A DNA stretch of 64,000 nucleotides from Sphingomonas sp. BK235. GTDB taxonomy: Bacteria; Pseudomonadota; Alphaproteobacteria; Sphingomonadales; Sphingomonadaceae. Below are positions 46,139 through 54,169 of this stretch, piece by piece. Position 1 is the first letter of the stretch; each line of letters starts with the position of its first letter. The position numbers and the translations under genes were made by a program. Under the pieces are notes generated by a model. The model did not search any database, was not told the origin of the DNA, and saw only the letters and a list, made by a program, of their open reading frames with translations. The stretch covers positions 28,075 through 92,074 of the forward strand of contig NZ_SLXN01000014.1 of the NCBI RefSeq assembly GCF_004345855.1. The letters are read 5' to 3'.

Positions 46139-46912
46139 ATGAACACGATCGAGCACGGTACCGGACGCACGCTGCTCATGATTCATGGTCTTGGCGGCAG
46201 TTGGCGATCGTGGAGCACGGTCCTGGGGCCACTGAGCGCAGCGCGAAAGGTGATCGCGATCGATCTCCCAGGTCACGGCGCCACTCCCGCGGAGTCTGAC
46301 AGCGGGACATTCGACGGTTTGGTCGGCAGCGTCGAGCGATACATCGCGAGCGCCGGCTTGTCTGGCGTCGATGTCGTTGGCAGCTCGATGGGTGCGCGGA
46401 TCGTGCTCGAACTCGCGCGGCGCGGGCTTGTTGGCAACGTGGTCGCGCTTGATCCCGGCGGCTTCTGGCGAGGCTGGGAGCGGACCTTCTTCAAAACCAC
46501 CATCGGCGCTTCCGGTCGCTTGCTGCGAGCCATCCGGCCAAAGCTGCCGGCGTTGAGCCGGAACGCTGCGTCGCGCACGGCGCTGCTCGCTCAGCTCTCC
46601 GCGCGGCCCTGGGCGCTTGACGGCGAGCTCGTCGCAACCGAGCTGGACGGTCTGACCAGAACGCCGACGTTCGACGCGCTGGTTCAGAGCCTTGCAACAG
46701 GACCTGAGCAGACCGGCCCCGGCGCCCCGGGCACCGGCCGCATGGTCATCGGGTGGGGCAGACACGACCGGCTTTGCCTGTCCAGACAGGCGGTGCGAGC
46801 ACAGGCAGCCTTCCCCGGCGCAGAACTTCATTGGTTCGAGGGCAGCGGCCACTTTCCGATGTGGGACATGCCGGAAGAGACAGTCGCCGTGATCCTCAAC
46901 GCGACCGGGTGA
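46139..46912 (+). CDS. alpha/beta hydrolase (serine type), paralogue of the 24483 gene
   Basis: A 257-residue hydrolase closely similar along its whole length to the gene at 24483: HGLGGSWRSW, GSSMGARIVLELARRG, RHDRLCL, GSGHFPMWDMPEETV. ATG at 46139 (MNTIEHGTG) aligns with its twin and is preferred over the longer frame from 45995. A degenerate dispersed repeat follows both copies, suggesting segmental duplication. Confidence 0.88.
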   Translation: MNTIEHGTGRTLLMIHGLGGSWRSWSTVLGPLSAARKVIAIDLPGHGATPAESDSGTFDGLVGSVERYIASAGLSGVDVVGSSMGARIVLELARRGLVGNVVALDPGGFWRGWERTFFKTTIGASGRLLRAIRPKLPALSRNAASRTALLAQLSARPWALDGELVATELDGLTRTPTFDALVQSLATGPEQTGPGAPGTGRMVIGWGRHDRLCLSRQAVRAQAAFPGAELHWFEGSGHFPMWDMPEETVAVILNATG

Positions 46913-47212
46913 GACTCAGATTGTCATCCGCCACGAGTTGCGCGCCGGCAGCAGCTTCGACCGAGAAGCGGTCCCTCCCGGCGCCCTGCTCAGCTGCCAA
47001 ATTCGGACGCCCATGCATCTCCGCGGCCGATAAGCGTGACGCGCCGCGAAGCCGTTGGCCTGGTCGGGTCTGGCAAGATTTCGCTCCGACCGCTTGGGAC
47101 CTCGCTGTGAGCGATAGCGGACGCGCTATCGCTCGTTCACTGCGATATTGCCCTTTCGGCGACCCTTCCGAAGCGTGTGCTTACAGCCACACGCATGATC
47201 TTATGCGACCGA
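46913..47212. other. intergenic region with repeat and hairpin
   Basis: No gene is seen. Around 46976-47020 is a degenerate copy of the dispersed repeat (GCTGCCAAATTCGGACGCCC). At 47109-47134 an 11-bp perfect stem GAGCGATAGCG/CGCTATCGCTC encloses the 4-nt loop GACG. Confidence 0.55.
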
Positions 47213-47694
47213 TCAGTTCGATTGTGGAGGTGGCGGAGGAGGAGGAGGTGGAGCCGGAACGATATTGCAGGTAGGAGGCCAGCAGGGCCCCGATATCGCG
47301 ACCGTTTCGGAGTTCGACGCACGAACCTGGATGTGGAAGAACTCGATGTTGCCGCCGGCCCGCTTGGCGAAGCCTGGTTCCGAGCGTAGGTCCCCAGACA
47401 TCATCTCCGCTACATGGAGCCATCGCTGGTCCTTCGGCTCGCTTTCAACTCTGCACTTGGCTAGCCGTCCGTCACGCTTCAAAGCTGCGCAATGAAGGCT
47501 AAGCATAACGAACGTTCCTTTTGTGCGCGGCAACGCTGCCAGAGTGCGAGGGCTGAAGAATAGAGTGATCGGCAGGGTATCCCACTGGGGTTCGCCACTT
47601 TATAAAAGGCGTTGGCAAATACGATCGTGGCCTGCGGACTAACTGGAGCACCTCCCGCGAAGGCCGTCCCAACGAATAACGAAATGGCAATCAC
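47213..47694 (-). pseudogene. small exported protein with TonB-C-like region, probably frameshifted
   Basis: A signal-peptide start (MIAISLFVGTAFAGGAPVSPQATIVFANAFYK, ATG 47694) and a better-looking continuation in another frame (WDTLPITLFFSP, then VMLSLHCAALKRDGRLAKCRVESEPKDQRW...IEFFHIQVRAS) are joined only by a shift near 47595, at TTTATAAAA. The second part resembles TonB C-terminal-type domains and ends in a proline run (APPPPPPPPPQSN). A sequencing error, a frameshift mutation or a start further downstream would all explain this. Confidence 0.45.
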
Positions 47695-48148
47695 GGCTTT
47701 TGCCGCTCCTCTCGAAAGAGCGCTTCATGAATTAGTCGACATCGCGATCATCGGCTGCCCCCAGTCTGTCGATGGCGAGCCTGAGCCGATGTCCGATATC
47801 AAGCAAGTCGATGGTTCATTATGACGGCAGGACCTAGGCGCTTTCGGCCGCTCTCCCCTCGCGCCGAGGGCCCAATACTGGTCACTTAAGGCCACCTGCC
47901 GATCGCCCCACTCCGGACGCTTGTTCAGGTTAAACTCCGGCGTGTTCCATCCGCTTCTCACAGCGCGCAGCGAAGGTCAGGCCCACCTCGGCGGCATCAA
48001 TCCAGGCTTTATGACCCTCGCCTTACCGATCTACCCCCCCCTCCCAGCGCCTCACGGGCAAGCTCATTTCGGTGGCTTTACGCTTGCCAAAAGTCCTTGC
48101 ATGCACTTCCGTATAGGCTCATGCTTCAACGATCGCTGACATTCGCTT
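47695..48148. other. intergenic region containing dispersed repeat
   Basis: No convincing gene is seen in 454 bases. The segment 47865-47930 is a copy of the dispersed repeat (GGGCCCAATACTGGTCACTT, then CCCCACTCCGGACGCTTGTTCA). Confidence 0.5.
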
Positions 48149-48197
48149 CGTAAGCGTCGGCGGCTGAGAGACATCGAGCTCCCGCTTACGCGCGGAG
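48149..48197 (+). promoter_or_regulatory. hairpin leader, copy 1, before a micro-operon
   Basis: CGTAAGCG (48149-48156) pairs exactly with CGCTTACG (48183-48190); the loop contains GGCTGAGAG and GCTCC. GGAG (48194-48197) is the ribosome site for ATG 48206, and CTCC inside the loop is complementary to it, so alternative pairings could hide or expose the site. A closely similar leader occurs at 50085. Confidence 0.55.
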
Positions 48198-48205
48198 TGA
48201 CGTAT

Positions 48206-48253
48206 ATGGAGCTCTTTGAACCGCCCCTGATGATCAAGGGCGGCCTGCAATGA
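48206..48253 (+). CDS. 15-residue leader-type peptide
   Basis: ATG at 48206 lies 8 nt after GGAG and encodes MELFEPPLMIKGGLQ, ending TGA at 48251-48253, which overlaps the next ATG (48250). The arrangement suggests a coupled leader peptide. The evidence is positional only. Confidence 0.35.
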   Translation: MELFEPPLMIKGGLQ

Positions 48254-48378
48254 TTTGGCTTGTACTCGTGCTAATCATCATCTGGATCATGCCCAGTGCG
48301 TTGATCATCATGCTTTATCTCAGCTCTTTAGCGTGCCCGCGTGCACGTGGCTGGCTACTACGTAACCTGGTTTCGTGA
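48250..48378 (+). CDS. 42-residue small membrane protein
   Basis: A very hydrophobic peptide (MIWLVLVLIIIWIMPSALII, then MLYLSSLACP) with one, possibly two, transmembrane segments and a basic C-terminus (RARGWLLRNLVS). ATG 48250 overlaps the leader peptide stop and its own TGA overlaps the next ATG (TGATG at 48376-48380). No family recognised. Confidence 0.45.
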   Translation: MIWLVLVLIIIWIMPSALIIMLYLSSLACPRARGWLLRNLVS

Positions 48379-48563
48379 TGGTGATTGCGACTGCCGTCGC
48401 TCATCGGCGATGGACGCAAACTGATATCACCACGCTCAGAGGTGGCATCCTTGCGGGACATGGAACCAATATCCTAGCGCAAACGCTCGGCCGCGAGCTT
48501 GCTGATCTTTCCCGAATGGCCGCACGCTTGAACCTGACACTCGGACCCGCTGAGTCGACTTGA
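48378..48563 (+). CDS. small hypothetical protein (61 residues)
   Basis: Translationally coupled to the upstream membrane peptide through TGATG. The protein MVIATAVAHRRWTQTDITTLRGGILAGHGTNILAQTLGRELADLSRMAARL looks helical, with a possible HTH-like pattern (DITTLRGGILAGHGTNILAQTLGR). Not recognised. Confidence 0.45.
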   Translation: MVIATAVAHRRWTQTDITTLRGGILAGHGTNILAQTLGRELADLSRMAARLNLTLGPAEST

Positions 48564-48713
48564 GGTCCCAAATCTGAGCCTTACGCGCTGGTGCCCTGTC
48601 GAGTGATCTCAGCATGAGGACCCTCCGCATGAAGCCACTTCGGCACTTAATCCAGCTCGAGGTTCAAAGCTTGGTTGATAGCGGCATCGGTCGATGAGTG
48701 TCAGCTTCTCTGG

Positions 48714-48944
48714 ATGCCTCTGCTCCCAAAGCTACTCAAATCGGCGGCCGAGTACCGCAGCGATGCCGAGCGATGCAGGCGGCTAGCAGTCGGAGTAGGT
48801 GAGCGAGATGCTGCGCTGATGATGACCCTAGCTGCGACTAACAACCAGCGCGCAGCCCAAGCCGACGCTAGTGAACGTATTATGGAGGCGAAACGCCATG
48901 TTCCAGAGCATTCAAACGAGGCGGCAAAAAAGGCTAAGCCATGA
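48714..48944 (+). CDS. small hypothetical protein with YRxxAERCRRLA motif
   Basis: A 76-residue helical protein carrying EYRSDAERCRRLAVGVGERDAALMMTLA, the 'Y-R-x-x-A-E-x-C-R-x-L-A' pattern common in small alphaproteobacterial proteins of unknown function. Start at 48714 is chosen over 48675. Its TGA overlaps the ATG of the next gene. Confidence 0.6.
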   Translation: MPLLPKLLKSAAEYRSDAERCRRLAVGVGERDAALMMTLAATNNQRAAQADASERIMEAKRHVPEHSNEAAKKAKP

Positions 48945-49150
48945 AGAAGAGTGAGCAAGAGCTTCTAAAAGCACGACTTGATGCCGCTAACCGCGATCAT
49001 CAAGCAGACGCATGCGACCGACGCATTGAGCACAACCCGAAGCGCTACGATACCGAGGGTCAGGCCCTGTCGGCGACGATCCAGCAGACGGACGTAGAGC
49101 TCGATATGCCGAGCAAGATCGGGTCAACGCTACGTGCTCGGCGGCAATGA
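48941..49150 (+). CDS. small hypothetical protein (69 residues)
   Basis: A charged helical protein (MKKSEQELLKARLDAANRDHQADACDRRIEHNPKRYD...), coupled by ATGA overlap with the previous gene. No family recognised; the pair is likely one functional unit. Confidence 0.45.
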   Translation: MKKSEQELLKARLDAANRDHQADACDRRIEHNPKRYDTEGQALSATIQQTDVELDMPSKIGSTLRARRQ

Positions 49151-49222
49151 GACTCGCGAGCGATCAATCCGCCCACTTAGGCAGAATGGATACGAGCAAT
49201 TTAAGACACCTCAGAATCGCCA

Positions 49223-49465
49223 TTGTGGCCGTTCGCCAACCTATTTGGCGGCGAATTCGCCAGCTACCGCGCCATGATGCTGCTTTGCGAAAGCTCGCGC
49301 GGGGTGAGCGCTCTCAAAGGTCTCCGGCTGAAGAGCCGAGGTGACGATCGGGTAGTGCTGGGAATTGTATCGAACCCTCCGCAGCGTAAGTCGAAATTCA
49401 CCGTCGCCATCCTTGGCGATCAAAAATGGCTTGGGGATGCTTCTCGACATGACTCGTGCCTCTAG
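49223..49465 (+). CDS. possible small hypothetical protein (80 residues)
   Basis: A TTG-started frame with plausible protein character (EFASYRAMMLLCESSRGVSALKGLRLKSRGDDRVVLGIVSNPPQRKSKFTVAILGDQKW). A competing frame 49147-49344, coupled to the previous stop, is Arg-rich and less convincing. Low confidence. Confidence 0.3.
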   Translation: MWPFANLFGGEFASYRAMMLLCESSRGVSALKGLRLKSRGDDRVVLGIVSNPPQRKSKFTVAILGDQKWLGDASRHDSCL

Positions 49466-49549
49466 GTGGTCGGGGCGGGTACAGGAATGGCAGACTAAAG
49501 CGTCTCACACGCACTCAGGTAGCCGGGCTGTCGCCCGGCCACGAGCACT

Positions 49550-49756
49550 TTAGGCATCCTGCAGGTTCACCGCGGAAGCCTTACCGCGCCGATCAGTCTC
49601 AAGTTCGTAACTAACCCGCTGATCCTTGTTGAGCGTTGGCATGCCCGCACGCTCGACAGCCGAGATATGAACAAAGGCATCGTCGCCGCCACTCTCTGGC
49701 GCGATAAAGCCATAGCCCTTGTCGTTGTTGAAAAATTTTACCGTTCCGATGATCAT
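49550..49756 (-). CDS. cold-shock domain protein (CspA family)
   Basis: A 68-residue single CSD protein: GTVKFFNNDKGYGFI (RNP1) and DAFVHISAVE (RNP2), ending VNLQDA. It is an RNA/single-stranded-DNA chaperone. A long upstream region (49757-50084) may hold a regulatory leader, as is usual for csp genes. Confidence 0.93.
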   Translation of the reverse strand: MIIGTVKFFNNDKGYGFIAPESGGDDAFVHISAVERAGMPTLNKDQRVSYELETDRRGKASAVNLQDA

Positions 49757-50084
49757 AGCAATATCCTGCCCAATCGTTGACGGGCATGCGCCAAGAGCGG
49801 TGCATCCCGGCCTCAGTGATGCTAGAAAGGGACAAGGAGGCGACGACGTCAGCTCGTATATCCGTCACACGCGACGTCAGCTATTTCTATATAGGCTTAT
49901 CAGCCGCAAATGGAAGTGGGAATCGTCCCTACGTGCTGCTTAATTATGTACGTCCAGATCTCTCGGGAGAGACCTAGATCTAACCACTAATAATTTTGAC
50001 GGTGTTGCAGGCGGCGACATTGCGCAAACCCTTGTGAAAAGCACGCCAACTCGCCATGTACCGCTGATCGGTGGTACGTACTCG
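49757..50084. other. intergenic region upstream of cold-shock gene
   Basis: No convincing gene is seen. It contains the short dyad TCTCTCGGGAGAGA near 49959-49972 and probably the cold-shock gene's 5' leader at the left end. Confidence 0.4.
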
Positions 50085-50132
50085 GTAAGCGCCACCGGCT
50101 GAGAGTCGCAGCGCTCCCGCTTACGTGTGGAG
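50085..50132 (+). promoter_or_regulatory. hairpin leader, copy 2
   Basis: GTAAGCG (50085-50091) pairs with CGCTTAC (50118-50124); the loop again carries GGCTGAGAG and GCTCC, and GGAG (50129-50132) precedes ATG 50140. Sequence and spacing closely match copy 1 at 48149. Confidence 0.55.
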
Positions 50133-50139
50133 AATAGCG

Positions 50140-50394
50140 ATGGATCTCATCGAACTGCACCGACGCCAGCAGATCTCAGTCGGCATGGCCGCAGCCGCTA
50201 TCACGCCGGAGGCACGATCGTCGCATAGCCGACTTGCCTCAGGCTATGCCGCTCGCATCAAGAATTATGATGCGAGTGCCGAGGAACGTTTCTCAGCCAT
50301 ACGGGCGAACGAGCAGGTGGCAAACCCGGGTGCTGATCATGCCGGTAAGCTTATCGCCAATGAGAATACGGACGGGGCGCCGCATACAGCGTGA
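50140..50394 (+). CDS. small hypothetical protein (84 residues)
   Basis: ATG at 50140 lies 7 nt after GGAG of the hairpin leader. The protein (MDLIELHRRQQISVGMAAAAITPEARSSHSRLASGYAARI) resembles small stress-type alphaproteobacterial proteins with a helical middle. Function unknown; probably controlled by the leader. Confidence 0.6.
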   Translation: MDLIELHRRQQISVGMAAAAITPEARSSHSRLASGYAARIKNYDASAEERFSAIRANEQVANPGADHAGKLIANENTDGAPHTA

Positions 50395-50478
50395 GACCCT
50401 CTCACCCATTGCGGCGGACACGTAGGCACCTCGGTATAACAATCAGCCGCACACGATCGCAGCAGGAGGTAAGGGCCG

Positions 50479-50793
50479 ATGCCGGGTCAATTGACAGTCA
50501 TGGCCTATGGCGGGCCGGCCGCCGGCACCCTGGTGTCGCTGGATGAAGGCGCCTTCCGCTACGTCGTCTACGACGAGCGCATCACAGCCCCCTTCGTCGC
50601 TCCCCACCAGCAGGCGCCTGCCATGTCGCAATTTCCATACCTGCTCGTACATACCTCCGATGGCATCAGCGCGCTCGTTCCGGAACGCGACAACGATTTG
50701 CTGCTGGCCTTTCAGCAGAGTGTCGCCAATCCGGGCGCGCGAGAGAGTGACGTACTCTCGGTAGAGGTACAACGTCGAGGCCTCGATTTCTAA
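50479..50793 (+). CDS. hypothetical protein (104 residues)
   Basis: Preceded by AGGAGGTAAG at about 50464. The mixed alpha/beta protein MPGQLTVMAYGGPAAGTLVSLDEGAF, then QFPYLLVHTSDGISALVPERDNDLLLAFQQSV is not recognised, but codon use and ribosome site look genuine. A terminator follows directly. Confidence 0.6.
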   Translation: MPGQLTVMAYGGPAAGTLVSLDEGAFRYVVYDERITAPFVAPHQQAPAMSQFPYLLVHTSDGISALVPERDNDLLLAFQQSVANPGARESDVLSVEVQRRGLDF

Positions 50794-50807
50794 GGCGCTG
50801 CCTTTTT
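50792..50807 (+). terminator. intrinsic terminator
   Basis: AAGGC (50792-50796), loop GCT, GCCTT (50800-50804), followed by TTT. The stem begins within the TAA stop of the 104-residue gene. Confidence 0.6.
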
Positions 50808-51119
50808 AGATAGGTTTACCTTATTTTTGCGGGTGTCAGACATAGTGTACATTGTGGTAGCCGCCGCTCTGTCACGATGAGTAAAGCTTTGCAGAGACGG
50901 CTTTCCACGATCGTGGCACGAGCGCTCATGCATTGTAGTTGGCGTGCATTTTCGCCTTTAGCCTTTGACTTTCTCCTATCTCGTTAAGATTTCCTCAGTT
51001 GTCAGTGGGAACCTACCGGACGAATTACAGGTGAATTTTTCCGGAGTGACCGCGCCAAGCGCTCGTTCACCCGACTGATGTTCTATCTTAGTTGCTGAGC
51101 AACACCGGCGCTCCATCAT
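50808..51119. other. AT-rich intergenic region
   Basis: No gene is seen in these 312 bases; the composition is noticeably more AT-rich than its surroundings. Confidence 0.45.
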
Positions 51120-51977
51120 TTATGCACTGGCCTTCACGGAAACGCTCGCCTCCATAGCGGCGAAATCGGCGGCGTCGCCTAGAAAGCCGCCGACAACGGG
51201 CAGCACTGCCTCACTTGTCACGCCGACCGCGGTCGCGACCAGCCCGGCGCCACCCATTCGACGCTGGGTAGGGTCGAAGGCGACCCAGCCGGCGCCCGGA
51301 AGGAAGACTTCGCACCAGGCATGGGTCGCACCAACGTCGTCGGCCACGCTCCCGGGATCGAACAGATAGCCGGACGCCGCCCGCGCCGCGAAGCCCAGCC
51401 GCCGCGTCGCCCACAGGAATAGCGCCGCGAGGTCGCGACACGAACCGCTGCGCAGCGCAAGAGTTTGCGAGGGCGGTTGGGTGCCTTCCTCGTCACGGGT
51501 ACGATAGGCAATAGCGACGCCGACAGCCTCGTTGAGCGCGTTCAGCAGCATCAGTGTGTCGTCGGGCGCGGTCGCGCGAAAGCTGGCGAGCCACGCTGCC
51601 GCCGCAGCGTCGCCCCCTGCCCCAGGATCGAGCAGCCCGGCGCCGAACAGCGCCAGATCGCCAGATGCGTAAGCGAATGGATAACGAAATGCGGATGGGT
51701 CGAGCCGGAAAATGGGATAGGGGTCAGCGGTATGGAGCCCCTCGTGCTCAGCGAGGATCGTCAGCGCCGGCGCGGCATCGGCGATCAGCGCCAGCGCGAC
51801 CGTGTTGCCGGCAGCGTCCTCGCTCCAGACCAGTTCGGACGCGGGATCGATCTTCACGGTCGAAGAGATCGTAGTGACGTCGCGGCCCGACCTCGGGGTG
51901 ATCAGCAGGCGATGATCGAGGAAACGGACCGGTCGGGCGTAGCGATAGATGGTGACATGCCGGATCCGCAGCCTCAC
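51120..51977 (-). CDS. transglutaminase-like cysteine protease family protein
   Basis: A 285-residue protein starting at GTG 51977, which overlaps the upstream stop (GTGA). N-terminal transglutaminase beta-domain (VRLRIRHVTIYRYARPVRFLDHRLLITPR) and a catalytic core with Cys in LRSGSCRDLAALF, His in GATHAWCEVFLP and Asp in FDPTQRR. Such proteins (SMc-like) act as amidases or proteases, or in peptide cross-link processing; the target is unknown. Confidence 0.85.
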   Translation of the reverse strand: MRLRIRHVTIYRYARPVRFLDHRLLITPRSGRDVTTISSTVKIDPASELVWSEDAAGNTVALALIADAAPALTILAEHEGLHTADPYPIFRLDPSAFRYPFAYASGDLALFGAGLLDPGAGGDAAAAAWLASFRATAPDDTLMLLNALNEAVGVAIAYRTRDEEGTQPPSQTLALRSGSCRDLAALFLWATRRLGFAARAASGYLFDPGSVADDVGATHAWCEVFLPGAGWVAFDPTQRRMGGAGLVATAVGVTSEAVLPVVGGFLGDAADFAAMEASVSVKASA

Positions 51978-53041
51978 CGCCTGATCAGCCCGGCGGCGCG
52001 CAGCGCGTCGTTGATCGTCGCCGCCGGGTCGAAGCGCGTGGGCAACGCGGGCGCGGTGACGGGCGTCTCCATCGGTCGGGGCGGCGCAACCGCTGGCACG
52101 ATGCCCCACCCGGCCGCGATGCGGTAGGTGGACGATATTCCAGCGTCGAGCATATGCGGCCCGGGCGTGCCGCAGGCCTCGTCACCCCGGGTCGCTAGCG
52201 GTGTGCCGTGTCCCATGCCGGCAATCACGTACTCCTCGACCACCATGCGGCCGGCGGCGTCGTGCCAGCCCCGGTGGACGTAGCCCGCTACACGCTTGGC
52301 CGTGTCGGGTTCGCCAACGCGGTGGAGCCCACGCCACTGCTCGACGATCATCGCGGCGTTGACCACGTCGACCGTCGCGTCGCTACTGCCGTGCCAGACC
52401 GACACGGTGGGCCATGGTCCGCGATGCGACGACGCCTCGCGTACGCGGCTGGCGAGATTTGGACGATCATGGCCACGGCCACGCATCCGCTCCAGCGCCT
52501 CAGGCACTCCGCAGGCGATGCCAAACGGCAGTCCGGCAATGATCGCTCCGCCGGCGAAAAGCTCGGGATGGCAGGCCAGCATCGCCGAGGTCATCGCTCC
52601 GCCTGCCGACAGGCCGGTGACGAACACTTGCTTGGGGTCGAGCCGGTGACGCTCGACCGCGGCAACGACCATCTCGCGGATCGACTCGACCTCGCCGCTA
52701 CCGCGCCGCGTGTCCTCGGGTGAAAACCAGTTGAAGCAGAGGTTAGGATTGTTCGCCCGCCGCTGCTCCGGAAACAACACCGCGAAGCCGAACCGATCGG
52801 CGAGCTCGGACCAGCCCGAACCGTGGTCGTAGCTTGCGGCAGTCTGGGTGCATCCGTGAAGCACGACGACCAGCGGCGAGCCGGCTGGAAGCCCGAGCGG
52901 GACGTGCAGCAGGGCGCGCAAAGCACCGGGATTGCTGCCGCTACTCTCTCCTGGCGCGAGTTCCCTGCCCGAATCACCCGCACGAACCATTGGCGGGAGC
53001 GGCTTCTTCAAGCGAGCGATCGTGTCGGAAATCGAGCGCAT
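51974..53041 (-). CDS. PHB-depolymerase-family esterase
   Basis: A 355-residue LpqC/PhaZ-like alpha/beta hydrolase: VVVLHGCTQTAASYDHGSGW, nucleophile in VTGLSAGGAMTSAMLA, Asp in WHGSSDATVD and His in GMGHGTPLA. There is no obvious signal peptide; the N-terminus (MRSISDTIARLKKPLPPM) is amphipathic. Translational coupling with the transglutaminase-like gene implies a shared role on a polymer or envelope substrate. Confidence 0.88.
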   Translation of the reverse strand: MRSISDTIARLKKPLPPMVRAGDSGRELAPGESSGSNPGALRALLHVPLGLPAGSPLVVVLHGCTQTAASYDHGSGWSELADRFGFAVLFPEQRRANNPNLCFNWFSPEDTRRGSGEVESIREMVVAAVERHRLDPKQVFVTGLSAGGAMTSAMLACHPELFAGGAIIAGLPFGIACGVPEALERMRGRGHDRPNLASRVREASSHRGPWPTVSVWHGSSDATVDVVNAAMIVEQWRGLHRVGEPDTAKRVAGYVHRGWHDAAGRMVVEEYVIAGMGHGTPLATRGDEACGTPGPHMLDAGISSTYRIAAGWGIVPAVAPPRPMETPVTAPALPTRFDPAATINDALRAAGLIRR

Positions 53042-53525
53042 ACCATGCTCCTAGCCGGCAGTTAGGAGCGACAGACCTGCGATGCGACTGCCGCGCACGC
53101 GGCCATTGTGCGTTGCAGCGTAGATGGGATGCCGGCGATGATCCTGCAAGATCAATGCGGATGATGTGGGCGCAGCGCGACGGCGCGAGCGGCTTCAACG
53201 CCGCTTCCTGAAGGACGCGTCGACCGTAACAACGCGCTCTCGCCGGCGCTTACCTGACCGCACGTTGCATCTCTGCCAGAGCGCACGAAGGAACACGTGC
53301 CTGACCTGGAAGCCCTCATGGCGCCCTGCAGGTTCGGTGGGTCGTTCAACTCGGGGCACCCGTACCTTCGCGTCGTCGCTAAATCTTCTGCTGGCGCGAG
53401 GTGCTACGAACCCTTGATAGATGCAGCCATCCTCTCGAGCTCGTGGACGAGCAGCGATCAAACAGCCCCCGCCGCCCTCGTTTGGAGGCTTTCCGGCAGC
53501 TTGGTCCCCTCTCAGTTAGGCGTAC
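53042..53525. other. intergenic region (484 bp)
   Basis: No convincing coding region is seen on either strand; short competing frames are Arg/Ser-rich shadows. Confidence 0.45.
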
Positions 53526-53729
53526 CTACGGCTGCGATTTTCTCGCCGCGCTTTGAGCGACGGGGTTTACGCTATCCAGCTTGGCCAGAAGGTCGTCGAA
53601 CGCGGCGTCATTCGGGACCGGAAACAGCCGCTTGAAGCCTTTCCCTAGGACGGCCACATCCTCCTCGGTCAATAATCCAACCGCTACGATTTGCTGCGAC
53701 GTCACACCGATCTCCCGTCGGTGTGCCAA
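53526..53729 (-). CDS. small hypothetical protein (67 residues)
   Basis: The protein (TSQQIVAVGLLTEEDVAVLGKGFKRLFPVPNDAAFDDLLAKLDSV) has a short alpha/beta pattern and follows the BLUF gene on the same strand by 23 nt. Not recognised, but it may be a BLUF partner. Confidence 0.5.
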   Translation of the reverse strand: MAHRREIGVTSQQIVAVGLLTEEDVAVLGKGFKRLFPVPNDAAFDDLLAKLDSVNPVAQSAARKSQP

Positions 53730-53752
53730 CCATCCGACGCCGATTCAGTGCC

Positions 53753-54169
53753 TTAGCCGGCTTTTCGATCTGAGCCGCTGGTGTCCCGAAAAAAGTAGTG
53801 GTGCAGATCGGGCGAGAACCGCTCGAGCCGGCGACGCAGGCGCCAGACGGCCTCATCCGAGGGCTGCTCGGGGTCCCACAATTCCATGCTCCAATAGGCG
53901 AAATCGCGCTCCGCCACTTGACGATCGCTGATGACCGTCAGGCTGTGATGCCGCGGATCAGCCATGACCCTGGCGAAGGTGGCAGCAACGCTCGTTGCCG
54001 GGCCTTCGAGCACCTGGAGGAACGAGTGACCATCGAAAAACATCACGCCAGTGATGCCATCCATGCCGTTATTCCGCTTTGCGGAGGCGATGATTTGGTC
54101 GATGTCCACGTCCAGACCGTCTGCAGCCTGGCTATGGTAGAAGACCTGGCGAAGAGGGTCGTCCTGCAC
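53753..54169 (-). CDS. BLUF-domain blue-light sensor
   Basis: A 138-residue stand-alone BLUF protein. Flavin-contact residues fit the family: Tyr11 (VFYHS), Asn33/34 (KRNNGMDGITG), Gln52 (FLQVLEG), Trp93 and Met95 (YWSME). Short BLUF proteins signal by protein-protein contact or via a downstream gene; here a 67-residue gene follows. Confidence 0.9.
   Translation of the reverse strand: MQDDPLRQVFYHSQAADGLDVDIDQIIASAKRNNGMDGITGVMFFDGHSFLQVLEGPATSVAATFARVMADPRHHSLTVISDRQVAERDFAYWSMELWDPEQPSDEAVWRLRRRLERFSPDLHHYFFRDTSGSDRKAG

Noticed and set aside
48149..50132. CTGAGAG inside the hairpin leaders as part of a TPP riboswitch
   Set aside because: Other conserved TPP elements are absent and the genes are not thiamin-related.
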